Origin: Notospermus geniculatus
Lineage: Eukaryota; Nemertea; Pilidiophora; Heteronemertea; Lineidae
Direction: 5' to 3'
Assembly (NCBI GenBank): GCA_002633025.1
Contig: NMRB01003257.1
Location: 1-64,000 of the forward strand
DNA length: 64,000 nt
A program made the translations under genes and the position numbers. This document shows, piece after piece, positions 13,091-25,072 of the stretch (position 1 is the stretch's first letter; each line of letters begins with the position of its first letter). The notes beneath the pieces are model-generated. The model saw only the letters and a program-made list of their open reading frames with translations. It was not told the origin of the DNA and did not search any database.

Positions 13091-13520
13091 TTTCGAAAGT
13101 CGGCAATCAAATGGGAAATTGCATTAAATTTTGCCAGAAATTGCAGAAGTAATTGTCAGAAACGCTTGAAATTTGGCAGACATGTTATGAGGGCCAATTC
13201 ATTGAGAAATGTGTGAAAAAAATTGGGTGCCATCGATCAATTTTTGAAGATTTCTGCATTTTTCTTCAACCGAACAATAGAACAATAGAAGGTTTAAAGT
13301 TATTAATCCACCTATTGTTCCGGTGTAGAAAATCACGAATTTCTTCAAAAATTTACCGATGACACCCAATTTTTTTATCGTACTTCTCAATGGTTTGGCC
13401 ATCACCACATTTCTGCCAAATTTCAAGCATTTCTGGCGGTTATTTCTGCAATTTCTTGCAAGACGTAATGCGTTTTCCCATTTTATTTTACCCTCAACGC
13501 CGAAATGGGCGACTTTCGAA
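13091..13520. mobile_element. Foldback element near the palindrome centre
   Basis: A 430-bp unit whose halves are inverted copies: CGAAAGTCGGC at one end and GGGCGACTTTCG at the other, with matching internal blocks such as TTGAAATTTGGCAG. Arms are about 200 bp. Long open frames across it, on either strand, are by-products of the symmetry. Confidence 0.75.
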
Positions 13521-13662
13521 AGCGGCGTCACCACTTACATCCGATTTCCTGGCGTCTTTGGTGTGTAGGCCTATCTTTTTTTATTATCTGTCGTTGTACA
13601 TGATGTTTGTCACTATTGACATCCGATTTCCCGTATTTGATGTACAGTAGGCCTAAAAGGCT

Positions 13663-14043
13663 GAGTTCTCGAAGCCGGTAGAGGCAGATAGTCAAGTCCG
13701 TGATCTCGGACGTGACATTTTTCACTCAGTCAGTGCAGTCTCTGCAACTGATAGCACCAAATAACGATTAAGCTGCCTGCATCACGTCAGGCTCTTGCTC
13801 TTCTATGCCCCTGGTATGAATTAAGTTCATTGTGATTCCTGTTTGTTAATTATGAATCACAATTTAATGATGAACTGAATTCAGCAGGAGCATAGACAGA
13901 CAAGAACCCGACATGATGCAGGGAACTTAGTAGTTATTTGGTGCCGTCTGTTGCAGAGACTGCGCTGACTAAGTCAAAAAATGTCACGTCCGAGATAATG
14001 GACTTGACCATCCCCTGCCTCTAAACAGACTTCGAGAATTCAG
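13663..14043. mobile_element. Second foldback element flanking the palindrome spacer
   Basis: Begins CTGAGTTCTCGAAG and ends CTTCGAGAATTCAG. Inside, AAGTCCGTGATCTCGGACG faces its complement, and both halves carry AGCACCAAATAAC or its complement. A partial mirror copy runs 14390-14690, starting exactly at the single-n join. Confidence 0.75.
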
Positions 14044-14389
14044 CGAATATCATTGTCAGTAACTGTTGGGTTTATCCCGAAGACTTTGTTATAGGTAGAC
14101 TTCATTTAATATACGTAATATTACAACTAGGGCTTTGTTTTTTGTTACTGTAGGCCAAAATTTCGGAGACGGGTCATAGCCAAAAAATCGCGTTGGAGAT
14201 AGTCTATTTTTCGGCTTTTTCCATTGTTCCAAAATTGGCCACCAGGTGACCAATTGGCGCTGTTAGTTGGACTCCAACTAGCTGAGCCAATCAGTCAGTT
14301 GGAGACAGAGTGACTTGACCAAATACTTGAATATTCTAATTGAATATTCAAGTATTGGTCAGTCACTCTGTCTCCAACTGACTGATTGN
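13990..14389. other. Spacer of the giant inverted repeat, ending in a hairpin at a contig join
   Basis: About 400 bp without a counterpart in the other arm, apart from the end of the local foldback to 14043. It closes with a near-perfect hairpin (arms about 14286-14332 and 14338-14388, near AATATTC/GAATATT) that stops exactly at the single n at 14389. A contig ending in a strong hairpin next to an n suggests the join was not sequenced through. Confidence 0.7.
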
Positions 14390-14690
14390 GACATTTTTGA
14401 CTTAGTCAGTGCAATCTCTGCAACAGACAGCACCAAATAACAACTAAGTTCCCTGCATCATGTCGGGTTCTTGTCTGTCTATGCCCCTGCTGAATTAAGT
14501 TTATCATTAAACTGTGATTCATAATTAACAAACAAGAATCACAATGAACTTAATTCATACCAGGGGCATAGAAGAGCAAGAGCCTGACGTGATGCAGGCA
14601 ACCTTTATCGTTATTTGGTGCTATCAGTTGCAGAGACTGCACTGACTGAGTGAAAAAAATGTCACGTCCAAGATCACGGACTTGACCATC
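14390..14690. mobile_element. Second foldback element, truncated right-arm copy
   Basis: Mirror of the foldback at 13663-14043, missing the outer end on the side of the n. Also self-complementary around TTAAGTTTATC/AACTGTGATTC. Confidence 0.7.
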
Positions 14691-14697
14691 TGGCTCT

Positions 14698-14874
14698 AAA
14701 CAGGTGTGACAGGAAACAAAGTCCCCCTGGAATCAAAGTCCGGTTGTATTGTTCAGCGAGGGATTAGAATATATTGCTATGGAGACCATGACCATTTGAA
14801 TATAACCTTACAACAGCGAGCTATTGTTTGGCGGACTTGCATTCCTAGGACGTTGATTCCTGTCACACCTGTTT
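14698..14874. mobile_element. Small TIR element (AAACAGGTGTGACAGGAA ends)
   Basis: Perfect 18-bp inverted ends at 14698-14715 and 14857-14874. Absent from the left arm, whose matching site reads CTCTA-CCGG-CTTCGAG. The target duplication is unclear because the neighbouring foldback copy (14020-14030) also reads TCTAAACAG, so the first bases may be flank. Confidence 0.65.
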
Positions 14875-15021
14875 CGAGAACTCAGCCTTTTGGGCCTACT
14901 GTACATCAAATACGGGAAATCGGATGTCAATAGTGACAAAAATCATGTACAAGGACAGAAATAAAAAAGATAGGCCTACACACCAAAGACGCCAGGAAAT
15001 CGGATGTAAATGGTGACGCCG

Positions 15022-15448
15022 CTTTCGAAAGTCGCTCATTTCGGTGTTGAGGTAAAATAAAATTGGAAAATGCATTACGTTTTGCAAGAAATTGCAGAAA
15101 TAACCGCCAGAAATGCTTGAAATTTGGCAGAAATGTGGTGATGGCCAAACCATTGAGAAGTACGAGAAAAAAATTGTGTGTCATCGGTAAATTTTTGAAG
15201 AAACTCGTGATTTTCTACACCGAAACAATAGGTGGATTAACAGACACTTTAAACCTTCTATTGTTCGGTTGAAGCAAAATGCAGAAATCTTCAAAAATTG
15301 ATCGATGACACCCAATTTTTTTCACACATTTCTCAATGAATTGGCCCTCATAACATGTCTGCCAAATTTCAAGCGTTTCTGACAATTACTTCTGCAATTT
15401 CTGGCAAAATTTAATGCAATTTCCCATTTGATTGCCGACTTTCGAAAG
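15022..15448. mobile_element. Foldback element, right-arm copy
   Basis: Mirror of 13091-13520 with the same self-complementary halves. Confidence 0.75.
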
Positions 15449-15675
15449 GGGCCTATTACAATGTTTGTACAACGACGGAAATAGACAGTACCGGGTACAA
15501 GAAACACATCAAAATCGGACGACATTAACAAATGTACAGGCCTTAATACTAACAGTTTGACAAACTCTGTGGAAGACCACTGTGGAAGACATTTGTCACG
15601 ATCTTACGGCCTGCATCCACGGGTTACGTGCCTCTCACTGGGGTTCGATGCAAAGGCCTTTCCTCAAGACTTGGG

Positions 15676-15776
15676 GGCCGTATGCTTGGGTCGGACTTTA
15701 GCCTACAGTACAGCTGAAGTTCGACTTTCTCTTAGCTTGAAAGTCTGGCTGAAGTCCGACCCTGGCATACGGCCCT
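15676..15776. mobile_element. Palindromic MITE (GGGCCGTATGC ends), right-arm copy
   Basis: Mirror of 12812-12903. Confidence 0.65.
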
Positions 15777-16385
15777 TAGACCAACATCGGCAGTGAAACT
15801 GCACGGTAGTTCATTTTAATCACTAGTGGAAGACGACTGCTTATTAAGATATTTGTCACAATCTCTTGGCCTGCATCCCGGGCCTGCATCCACTCACAGC
15901 AAGTTACGTGTCTCTCGCTGGGGGGTTCGATGTCAAGTCCTTCCCCCAAGACTAACAATAACATCAGCAGTGAAACTGCACCGTAGAAAAAACGGCTTAG
16001 TCCTATCATAGTTCATTCAATCACACGTGATAATCCGATTATCAAGTCCTGGTATCAAGAGTTCATTCATCACGTGACGTGAATCGTAACGTTATCTCAG
16101 AAACCGAACGAATTCTGTTGAAGCAGTCACGAAGTATTTCGTTGTCTTCGATATCGTTGGAGGCGGCACCGGGCTGAAAAAGAGGTTCATATTGTATAAT
16201 CAAGCTTGTTATCCCAGGAGGGTCCCGATGGCCTGGTGATTCTTTCGACGAATAACAGATGGCAGTCGGGGGCACCGCATGAGGGCGCATAGTTCCATGA
16301 TCACTTTAGAGATGGCGACACCATTCCATTCACCGAATTGTAAAAATAGTCCTCCTATACCACTGTAGTGGTCGGAGTGTATAAG

Positions 16386-16422
16386 AAATAAATTGAAATT
16401 GAAATTGAAATTGAAATTGAAT
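16386..16422 (+). repeat. Microsatellite (TTGAAA)n
   Basis: Five TTGAAA units. The preceding 50 bp (CACTGTAGTGGTCGGAGTGT) and this tract have no match in the left arm, so a small insertion with a microsatellite tail, for example a SINE 3' end, is possible. Confidence 0.7.
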
Positions 16423-17472
16423 GATGTTATGTTTACGTGAACTCTTGTCAGAGAATAAATTCATTCATTCATCACCAAAACGAAAAGTGCAACAGACGGG
16501 ACATTTTATTCCCCGGATAGTTCCTCCTGTCACACAATGTGACATTGTCGGAGCCGTCATTGATGTGAAATCGTGGGACTTGTCCAAAGAAATAGCAACT
16601 TACCACGTTTCATCATTCTGTGAATGAGCATGACCTCGAGTTCGGATCCCTGCATTGTCATGCTTCAGTCTTCACGACATGGAAATTTCATTGTGGATTT
16701 TCGTGGCCAGCCAGCATTTCTAGTTCTGTCTCACACCATAGCAGAGGGAATGCCTGGAAGTAGAAAAAAACGAAAATATTACATTATTTGTTCAGTATAA
16801 TCTGCAGGAATCCCATAAGTAGCCAACATTTCTGCCACAAACGCCAGAGTAGCGGCCGCCAAAATCGTGAGCTAAAAGCCAGCTGAATAGTTATCGTCAT
16901 TGGCTAGCATTTCTCATATCATGATATGCAGAGAACAAACGAAATTTTCGTACCAATTTTCCAGACCACCACGTTTTTCTAGCTCCTGCTTCCGTCCACG
17001 TCTTGCACACACCACACGTCCACCAAAAATGACCTCGTGGCATGTGTGCGCACAGGTCCTCAAGGATTACGTAACTGAGACCAATTGTTGTTGTATGTGA
17101 CTTCCATTCAAATAGACCGAACCTTGGACGCCGGTCATGCCTGGCCGAGCCCTGATAGTCTTACATCACCAAGTCGCGGCAGCCAGGTTGTGTGGTTGAA
17201 GATTGTGAACACAGTCATTAACCCCTTATATCAGGGGCGTAGCTAGCGGGGGGGGGCAAGGAGGGGCAAATGCCCTCCCCATAGCAAAAAGGGACAAAGC
17301 AAATTTTTCCTCTAAAAGGTCATTTTCTCTCTTTGAGCCAAGTTATTGTGGTGTCAGATGCCGGAAAAATGCATCTGAGAGGATGTACATATTCAATTTT
17401 TCTGGGGAGGACCCCCAGACTCCCTCCGACTTGGTCCTCCAGACTCAATCAATTTGTCCCCCCCCCCCCCCC

Positions 17473-17829
17473 NNNNNNNNNNNNNNNNNNNNNNNNNNNN
17501 NNNNNNNNNNNNNNNNNNNNNNNNNNNNNNNNNNNNNNNNNNNNNNNNNNNNNNNNNNNNNNNNNNNNNNNNNNNNNNNNNNNNNNNNNNNNNNNNNNNN
17601 NNNNNNNNNNNNNNNNNNNNNNNNNNNNNNNNNNNNNNNNNNNNNNNNNNNNNNNNNNNNNNNNNNNNNNNNNNNNNNNNNNNNNNNNNNNNNNNNNNNN
17701 NNNNNNNNNNNNNNNNNNNNNNNNNNNNNNNNNNNNNNNNNNNNNNNNNNNNNNNNNNNNNNNNNNNNNNNNNNNNNNNNNNNNNNNNNNNNNNNNNNNN
17801 NNNNNNNNNNNNNNNNNNNNNNNNNNNNN
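17473..17829. other. Assembly gap (357 N)
   Basis: Starts directly after a run of C. The matching left-arm sequence (about 10805-11020) is complete and shows what the gap should contain, apart from length variation in the G/C run. Confidence 0.98.
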
Positions 17830-19066
17830 CCTGAGATTTCCCGGCCGTTCTTGGTATTATGACGACGGCATAAACCCAATTATGCCCACCGTATTCTTAC
17901 CGCGACGTGTTGTCTACCCGACGACAGAGGGCATTTCCCGCCCAGGAATTCTCATAATGACGTCATCGGCCAGGGGGGTGGGGATCACTTGACTTTACCT
18001 CCCTCCAACTTGCAGGATTTTGTGAGCACCGAGTTTATGATGTCATAGTTCCCATATCGGCAATCGGTGTCTGGGCCATTTCCCGCCATTGTCCACGTGG
18101 TGGTCTAAAAATACAGGCATTACCTCAACATCATGCATAATCATATCCATGAGGCCAAGGTCACAAGATCCTCTTTGCGGGAAATTTAAAACTTATCACA
18201 CGTATGGCTTCGAACAGTTTCCTTTTGACCAACTGAAAGTTGGTAATTTGGGCGAAAGACGGGAGAAAAAGGAAAAGATACAACATTTTTTCGTTGATTT
18301 GGAGGTTATATGTAAATTTTAACAAGTTTTTTTCATTTCCAAAATGTGGTAACTGACAAACTCCACAGGTGTTGATGGATTTATCTCTGCGCTGCATTAT
18401 AGTTCTCAAACATCGGAAATATTTTGCAAACAAAATGTCTAAGTCACTGAATATAATTAAGCCTATTGTATTTTCTTTATTAATATGCTGGATTCTTTTT
18501 GTATAAAGTGAGCAAGATGTTTGATTTTATACAAGAGATGTGGGGCGCGCAGTGATATGGGCCTACTTGCGAGGAACGCGCATCTGCCCGCACAGGCCAA
18601 TTCTGCGATTTTTTTGAAGCGGTGGTGTCAATAACACTGCTTTTTCTGAACAAAAGATGAAATAAACCAAGGTAAGCGCATGTAATCCTTTACCTCAGTA
18701 TCCATAGACCCCGCATAACCCATACATTTGTTCTGAAATCGAACAGATTACTGACGCATTTTAAGCGTGTCAACTGCGGCGTCTGACCCGCACTTATATA
18801 AGCGTATACAATGTATTACGCAAGATGGCGTACCTACCGCCACGCTTCCCGCTTCAAGGGACGCTCAATTTCCCCGTCAAAAATCTGATGAGAGAACCAA
18901 AATTTTGCCGAATTCGAGATAATTCTGCTTGGCAAAATGAGATGAAACAGGCCAAGGCTAATGTCTTGCGCCAAATTAATTGGGCCTGGTTTATTTTGTG
19001 GTGTTTTAGAGCTGCAGAAAACTCAGCATTTTCTTTTGTTTTCCCACTTTCTGTTCTGGTGATTAA

Positions 19067-19208
19067 AGCGACGTGTCAGCCAAAAAATTTGAATGCAAAA
19101 GGGGACGAATCTTTGTTTACAAACACTCATTTCCTGCATTCTGATTGGCTTTGAGGGCAATGTTTACAAACATCATCCTTCTGTTTACAAAACGACTGTC
19201 GATTCGCT
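19067..19208. mobile_element. Small TTAA-flanked insertion
   Basis: Flanked on both sides by TTAA (19063-19066 and 19209-19212), with short inverted ends AGCGA/TCGCT. Absent from the left arm, which reads GGTGAAAAACACC at the site. TTAA duplication is typical of piggyBac-type insertion, but the inverted ends are very short. Confidence 0.6.
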
Positions 19209-19459
19209 TTAAACACCTGCATAGGATGAAATACGTATTTCCCTGGCCCCAGTTTAAATCTGGACAGTACGTAGAATTTCCTTTTCTAATGAAGCAGTGT
19301 TCTGATTAGAGAGGTCAAAATGAAAATAAATTTATGGCTGAGCTTGGGTGTCCATTTAAGGCCTAATGAAGAGGGATGTTCCTCTCTCACTCTCAGCAGC
19401 CTACGTCAGAACTGACCTAAAATAATGACAACTGAGCAGTGGCATATTCCCGGTGATAA

Positions 19460-20739
19460 GGCCAATGAAAATTGGTTATTAGTTTCTCGTCAACAAATTT
19501 TCAGAATTTGATGAGTTTTTTTTCATTATTCATTATTCATTATTTTTTCATGCAAAAGATGACCCTTTTCAGATTCACCATAGCACTACAAGTACCATTC
19601 AAAAGGGCATACTTGGTATATGCCCATTTTAAATGGACACACTAACTATGCCCTTTTGAATAGTAGGCCTACTATTTATCAATTCTGAAATGATGATAAT
19701 TGGAAGCTTTTATAACTTCGATCCTGTCCATGTCAGTTTGTGTAGCTATGATTAAAATTGATAACAATAATTGTTTGGATTAAAACCATGAATGTCGTGT
19801 TATTTATTCACAACATGACAGAATGAAATGGTCCATGGACCATGTGCTCACTGGGTTGGACATAATAGTCTAATAACAGAGGGAGGTACATATCAGTTAT
19901 GAGCAATCTGGGTCAAGTCATTCCCAGAAGACTGATGATTTTTGGGTTATGCCACCTGGCGGCCATATTGGATGTCTGATCGGGCCGAAACTTCACATGC
20001 ACATAAGGTCATCTGCAGGGGACCACATAGCACATTGGAGCGCTTTGGGTCAAGTCGTTCCTGAGTTACAGCACTTTGATGATTTTCGGGTTACGCCACC
20101 TGGCGGCCATATTGGATGTCCAATCGGGCCGAAACTTGGTATTTTTTAAGGTACCCCTCCAATGCATGTTTATGCAAGATATGAAGTTGCTCGGTGAAAT
20201 AATGACAAACTGTGGCAGGTTCGTCACTTTTGTCGAACTTTGACCTCTGTGACCTTGAAAAGTAGGTCAAATCAAAAACCCGTTATATATGTTATGTATC
20301 CTTATTAGCTACACCTATGATAAAAATTTGGAGATGATCTAGTCATTAGTTCAGGAGTTATTGCACTTTTTGTGTTTTTGGTTTCCGCCACCTGGTGGCC
20401 AAACTGAGAGTCGAATCGGACCAAAACTTGGTGTCGTAGGTCATCTGACCTAGGGGTATATATGTACCAAGTTTCAGATCAATAGCTCCAGCGGTTACGA
20501 AACGTGCCCTGCTAACGGACGACGACGACGGACGACGACGACGACGACGACGACGGACGACGGACGCTGCACCATCGTAATAGCTCACCCCAGTGAGCTA
20601 AAAAACTCTTCCACTAATTGGAATTATGCAGATATTTTGGAAACAATGAAATTTTTGTAAATAATGAATTTTTTTGATGAGGGGCCTAAATCAGATGCGG
20701 GCGCTGATGAGAAACTATAATAATCAATTTTCATTGGCC
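19460..20739. mobile_element. PIF/Harbinger-like non-autonomous element, 1.28 kb
   Basis: Inverted ends GGCCAATGAAAATTGRTTATT and a TAA duplication on each side (19457-19459 and 20740-20742). The left arm has the unfilled site with a single TAA in GGTGATAATTCTGGGCC. A 3-bp TWA target and GG-starting ends fit PIF/Harbinger. No transposase frame is visible. It carries a nested element (19846-20598). Confidence 0.82.
19846..20598. mobile_element. Nested element with GCTCACTGGG ends and a CGA-triplet tract
   Basis: Ends GCTCACTGGG (19846-19855) and CCCAGTGAGC (20589-20598). Inside, blocks with GCCACCTGGCGGCCATATTGGATG recur two or three times, and a (GACGAC) tract lies near the 3' end. A related, shorter copy lies at 46396-46817. 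Its presence in two unrelated places with the same ends supports mobility. Confidence 0.7.
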
Positions 20740-22779
20740 TAATTCTAGGCCATTTTAGGCAATACGCTGTGCCCTATATGGGGGTGTCGCCATGCCATTT
20801 TTAACCACCCCATGGTGTCATGTGGCAAAAAAGATCCCAGTTCCCCCATACCCTTTATTTTATTGGCAATTGACTGGAGTTTTACAGACCTTTTGAACTG
20901 GCAAGCTTCTCAAATTCTGTTTAGTTGAAACACCGTGAATGAAAAGTGCTCTTTTTGAGGTTCAGGTCTCCCTTTTTCACAAAGTTTGCATCATGCCTGA
21001 GCTCTGAAATCGTAGATTATCTAGGATTTCAGTATCCTGATTCCCATCTGCATTATGCTGCACTTGTAAGCTGCCAACCATTTTTCTCACAAATTTCTTC
21101 TCCTCTTTTCAGACAAAATTGAATTTGAAAGATTTCACTGATGATGGCAGGCAAGAAATATAGGCCCCCTAAGGCTCCTTCAGAAGGAACAGCAACAAGG
21201 AGACCTTGTTACTTGGTGAGTGAGGATTTTATTGAGTCAGATACCAGATAAGCGTCAAAATGTTTCCAAGAATTCCAGCACCATTGAAATATTTTGATAC
21301 AATTGTGGGGATGCCTGTCCCTTGAATAATCAGAAGTTAGGAACTTTGTCCTCTTGAAATGGGTTTCCTCCTAATTGCCATTTTCCCATCTCTCTGCATA
21401 TGCTGGTCTCTTGTTGGACCACTGACACAGACATTTTGCTTACATAATTCTCCTTCATTCAGATGGAAGTCTTCAATTACAACAAGGATTTCACTGTTAC
21501 AGTATCGTGATGGCAAGGAAGAAACCATGGCTCCTTCAGAAAGAGCCATTTGGTTAAAGGTACCATTAGCCTAAAGTCATGTTATGAAACAGACCCCTGA
21601 ACTCTTTGTTAGGCTAAAACTGCAAGGTTTGACCCAGGCTGAATCCATATCCTTCCAGTTCCCTATTAGGGGGAGATTGGTAGGATCATCAATCATGTTG
21701 CTTTCATCTGGCCATAAGAAGGCAAGGTAAGTAAGTGAATAAAAATTCCAGTTCTCCACATTTTTTGGGGCCTCCATCACCCACTTTATACCAAATGATG
21801 AACAAGATATATGTCCAGCAAACAAAATGCTTTATTTTCTATGAAAGCATCGAGATTGTACACAAAATTTGATTGTAAATTATTAACACCATTGTTTTAC
21901 GTCTTGATCACTTCAGGCCATCCTATTTTTTTTACATCATCAACCAGGCATCCCATTGGCTGACACACTACAACCCAAGTACATGTACAGTACAACCAAT
22001 CATTGCCCGCCTCATACTTCTCCAAACAAAATCACCATTGGATATACTGGGTGAAAACTGCAGTCTACAAGCCGATGAACACAATTATGGCAAGCATTAT
22101 GTTCAATAATAAATAAACCAGTTTTTTTCCAAATAATGTGGTTTCTTTCAAATAAACCTACCGGTAGTTTATTTGTAAAGAAACCCGGGTTTTTTTCAAA
22201 TAAAATAAGTTTTTTGTGCTCAGCTGAAAATGTTGGTTATAGAGGCTTTGCAATGATATCATCTGGGCAGCCATTCTGAAGGACACAGGGCGCAGAGGTG
22301 TCAGCCGACCGTGACATGATTTGCGTGAAGTGCGCCACGCCATCGTTTGAGCATGCACGGCCCATTTCGCTGTGCCTCTGCAGAATGTGTCGTCCAGCAT
22401 GGTGGCTTGTGACGTCATATGCAAAGCCTCAACAGGTGTAATTGTATGTGTAGGCCTAGCCATAGGCTAAATAGTCAAAGTCGTGAATGTCATGACAGAG
22501 GCACACAAGTAAAAATGTCGTGTTTCCCCAACATTGAGCATATACATACCGTTATTTTCTCGGAAAAGACTTCCTACCCAAAAATTAGTCGGGCTCAGTT
22601 AATTTTTGATTAACTGAACAGAACAAGCCTAACAAAAATTGGCACATGAACCATGTGATGGGCTATGCACAAAGGCTATTCATGATCCCTGCAAGTGGCC
22701 GGTGATGTCATCAAAGCTGGGCCTACACACACAGAATGGTGACATCATCAGAATTCATCCAAGTGGGAAAATTCAAACT

Positions 22780-22922
22780 CACTACCTCAACAGGTGTCAC
22801 TAGTGGTTAAAACTATTGAATTAAAAGGGACATTCAGGTCCTGATCAATTTCCCCCACAAAATGCATCCACTGTATAGGACCTGATCACTGTGTGCTGCC
22901 CTTTATCACAGTTATGATCCCA
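22780..22922 (-). repeat. Dispersed 150-bp repeat, right-arm copy
   Basis: Mirror of 2403-2552 within the giant inverted repeat. Confidence 0.7.
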
Positions 22923-23962
22923 TTACCCCTCATGGGAGGTGAAGATTAATTTCAGTTTGATGTAGGTATTGCCTCTGGGCCAAGTAACGTACATGTAGGT
23001 CACATCCCAAATATTTTTTGTTCTGTTTCAAGCCCTTCCTAGGGCCACACACCACACAAGTTTCAAGGCCCTGAGCCTTGTAACTGTTGTGAAATGTGCC
23101 AGTATACATATGAATAGCTCAAATGACCTGGTTCATTTACAAAAAACTTTTTGTTCAAATATACCTGGTTTCTTTACAACTTGGTGTATTTGAAAAGCAA
23201 CAAAGGGTTATTTGAAAAAAACTGGTGTATTTAGTTATTGGACAAATGGCTTGCCATGCATGTACATACACATATGATGAGCTTGAAGCATTCAGTGATG
23301 GGGAGGCCTGATATTTGCAACACAAAAACAGAAGCAGTGGGCAACATCTATTACTTTTGTAGGTCGTACATGTACATGTAGGTCTGGTACATGTACCTTA
23401 TGCACCAAGCCTCCTGTGGACTAGTGGCTGGTTCCCTCCTCTTTCACCATGCTAAAGCTGTAGGGATGGGCAGTGCAGCCAGTCACAATGCAAGACCTCA
23501 GACGGCCTTGTGAATAAGGTCTCTGATACTTCTAGGTAATATAATGGCAAGATAATATGCCTTTATCTCTGCTGGGGACGAGACTTAATTTATACAAGTG
23601 ATATTGCTGTGGATGATGTTGTACAAGAATATGCAAGAAAACCCGACCACTGCCGGAGGAAGTACTTGAACCTATATACCTACTTGTGTCAGAATATCTT
23701 GAAGAATCACTAGGCTATGAAACATACTGATATCATCAGTATACATGCAGATCACTGTGCTCAGTATCTGCATTGACAGGTATATGTGAGCAGTCAGTTC
23801 ATGTATACACTGACAATAGTACAGAGCTACAGTCAGTCCATGAATTTATTGACAATAGTACATTGCTGGTAGTCAGTCCATGAATGCACTGACAATAGTA
23901 ACAATTTATAACTATTAATCCACAATTACGATCCAGCTCAGTCACTTCTGGGATCTCTACTA

Positions 23963-24504
23963 TAGTGCGTTACCATAAATTATCGCTGGATGACACATGT
24001 CCAAAATAGACACAAATTACATGGGGTCATTTTTGTTGCTGAAGCCGAGAACGCCGCTGTTCACAAAGTTGGATATCAAAGCAAAGATCTGGCAAAGAAT
24101 CAGAGTGGTTTGAGACCTCTGTGCTTGGAAATTGCAGTTTGAATCGGAAATTTGCACAGGATTTTCAGCGCATCCGGTGGCGAGACTCGCGGCGTCACCA
24201 ACGTCATTGACGTCATGCGCAATAACAATACCAATGACGGCGTCGGAACATGGCCATCTCGAGCATTTGTGCAAACTTTGCAAAAACTTTCCTGTTTTTC
24301 GGTGGCTGCATCCGTGAACAGTAGAGTTCGCTGATATGAAATACCATGCTACTTAGATGCTATGTTTATTCAGGATCATTAACGCGTGTGCAATTCTGCC
24401 AGTGATTTGACAAGTGAAGAAAAAATCTGTGCACTTCATGACAAGGTGGCCGAAAAAATTGGCCAAACATGTAAACTTCGGCGATAATTTTGCGTCACGT
24501 GCTA
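23963..24504. mobile_element. Tc1/mariner-like MITE (TAGTGCGT ends, TA target)
   Basis: Flanked by TA (23961-23962 and 24505-24506). Imperfect inverted ends: TAGTGCGTTACC…ATTATCGC against TAGCACGTGACG…ATTATCGC. The left arm has the empty site CTAC-TA-GAAAG (read on minus, near 688). The interior is GC-richer than the surroundings and has no convincing frame. Confidence 0.75.
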
Positions 24505-24507
24505 TAG

Positions 24508-24566
24508 AAAGTGCCTGAGGAAGACCCAAGTTGGGGTCGAAAATTTTCGAATATTGGAGAAGATTT
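24508..24566 (+). repeat. CTGAGGA hairpin repeat, right-arm copy
   Basis: Reads GTGCCTGAGGAAGACCC, loop, GGGGTCGAAAATTTTCG. Mirror of 621-684. Confidence 0.6.
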
Positions 24567-24572
24567 TACTTA

Positions 24573-24860
24573 CAGTACAGGTCACAATTGACATCCCTAA
24601 ATTCGCGAAAGTTACGTGTAAGTCACTCGTAACTTACGCAACAACTCACGAGCTATGTTACACGTAACTTACGACGTGAATTACGCGGTGAGTTACGCGA
24701 ATTTCGCTAGCTACGCAGTGATTAACGAGGTGAGTTACGCGATTATGGCGAGTTACGCAGTGAGTTACGCGAAACCAAATCCGTGAGTTGTGCGTAAGTT
24801 ACTCGTAACTTACGAGTAACATACGCGAAGCCGTAGGGATGTCAATTGTGACCTGTACTG
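24573..24860. mobile_element. Tc1/mariner-like MITE (CAGTACAGG ends, TA target)
   Basis: A 288-bp insertion with inverted ends of about 27 bp starting CAGTACAGGTCACAATTG. TA lies on both sides (24571-24572 and 24861-24862), and the left arm shows the empty site TTTACTTA-TACTGAC. The interior is packed with GAGTTACGCG and TAACTTACG words in both directions, giving heavy internal self-complementarity. Confidence 0.85.
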
Positions 24861-24954
24861 TATACTGACAATAGTATACATGTACACTGATATAGTCAGT
24901 AACATGGCGTAAATGGAGTGCTATCATCGTACAAGTTCGAATACTGTACGGGTC

Positions 24955-25072
24955 GTATTCATAAAGGGTGTTTAAGACTTAGACTCGTGTAACTTCACTA
25001 AATGCACACACTTCCACCATGCATTTGACGAAGTTACACGCGTCTTAAGTCTCAAACACCCTTTATGAATAC
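24955..25072. mobile_element. Short palindromic MITE (GTATTCATAAAGGG ends), right-arm copy
   Basis: Mirror copy of the element at 410-527, with the same ends and a few base differences. Confidence 0.75.

Larger units (their letters stand above)
1..13989. repeat. Giant inverted repeat, left arm
   Basis: Reading this arm on the minus strand reproduces 14390-25475. Position 1 pairs with 25475, about 3750 with 21590, 8330 with 21530, 10500 with 18130, 12650 with 15930 and 13700 with 14650. The arms are near-identical in aligned blocks, with scattered substitutions and clean insertions. Sequence present only in this arm includes 1431-2099, about 3805-8315 and 9465-9656. I see no supported protein gene. 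Because position 1 is still paired, the arm probably continues to the left of the window. Confidence 0.93.

Noticed and set aside
13199-13534. Basic 111-codon frame on the minus strand and its mirror frames
   Set aside because: It lies across a self-complementary foldback element, and frames appear on both strands and both arms.
17333-17992. Long open frames over the N runs (also 39306-40116)
   Set aside because: They are created by unknown bases and carry no sequence information.
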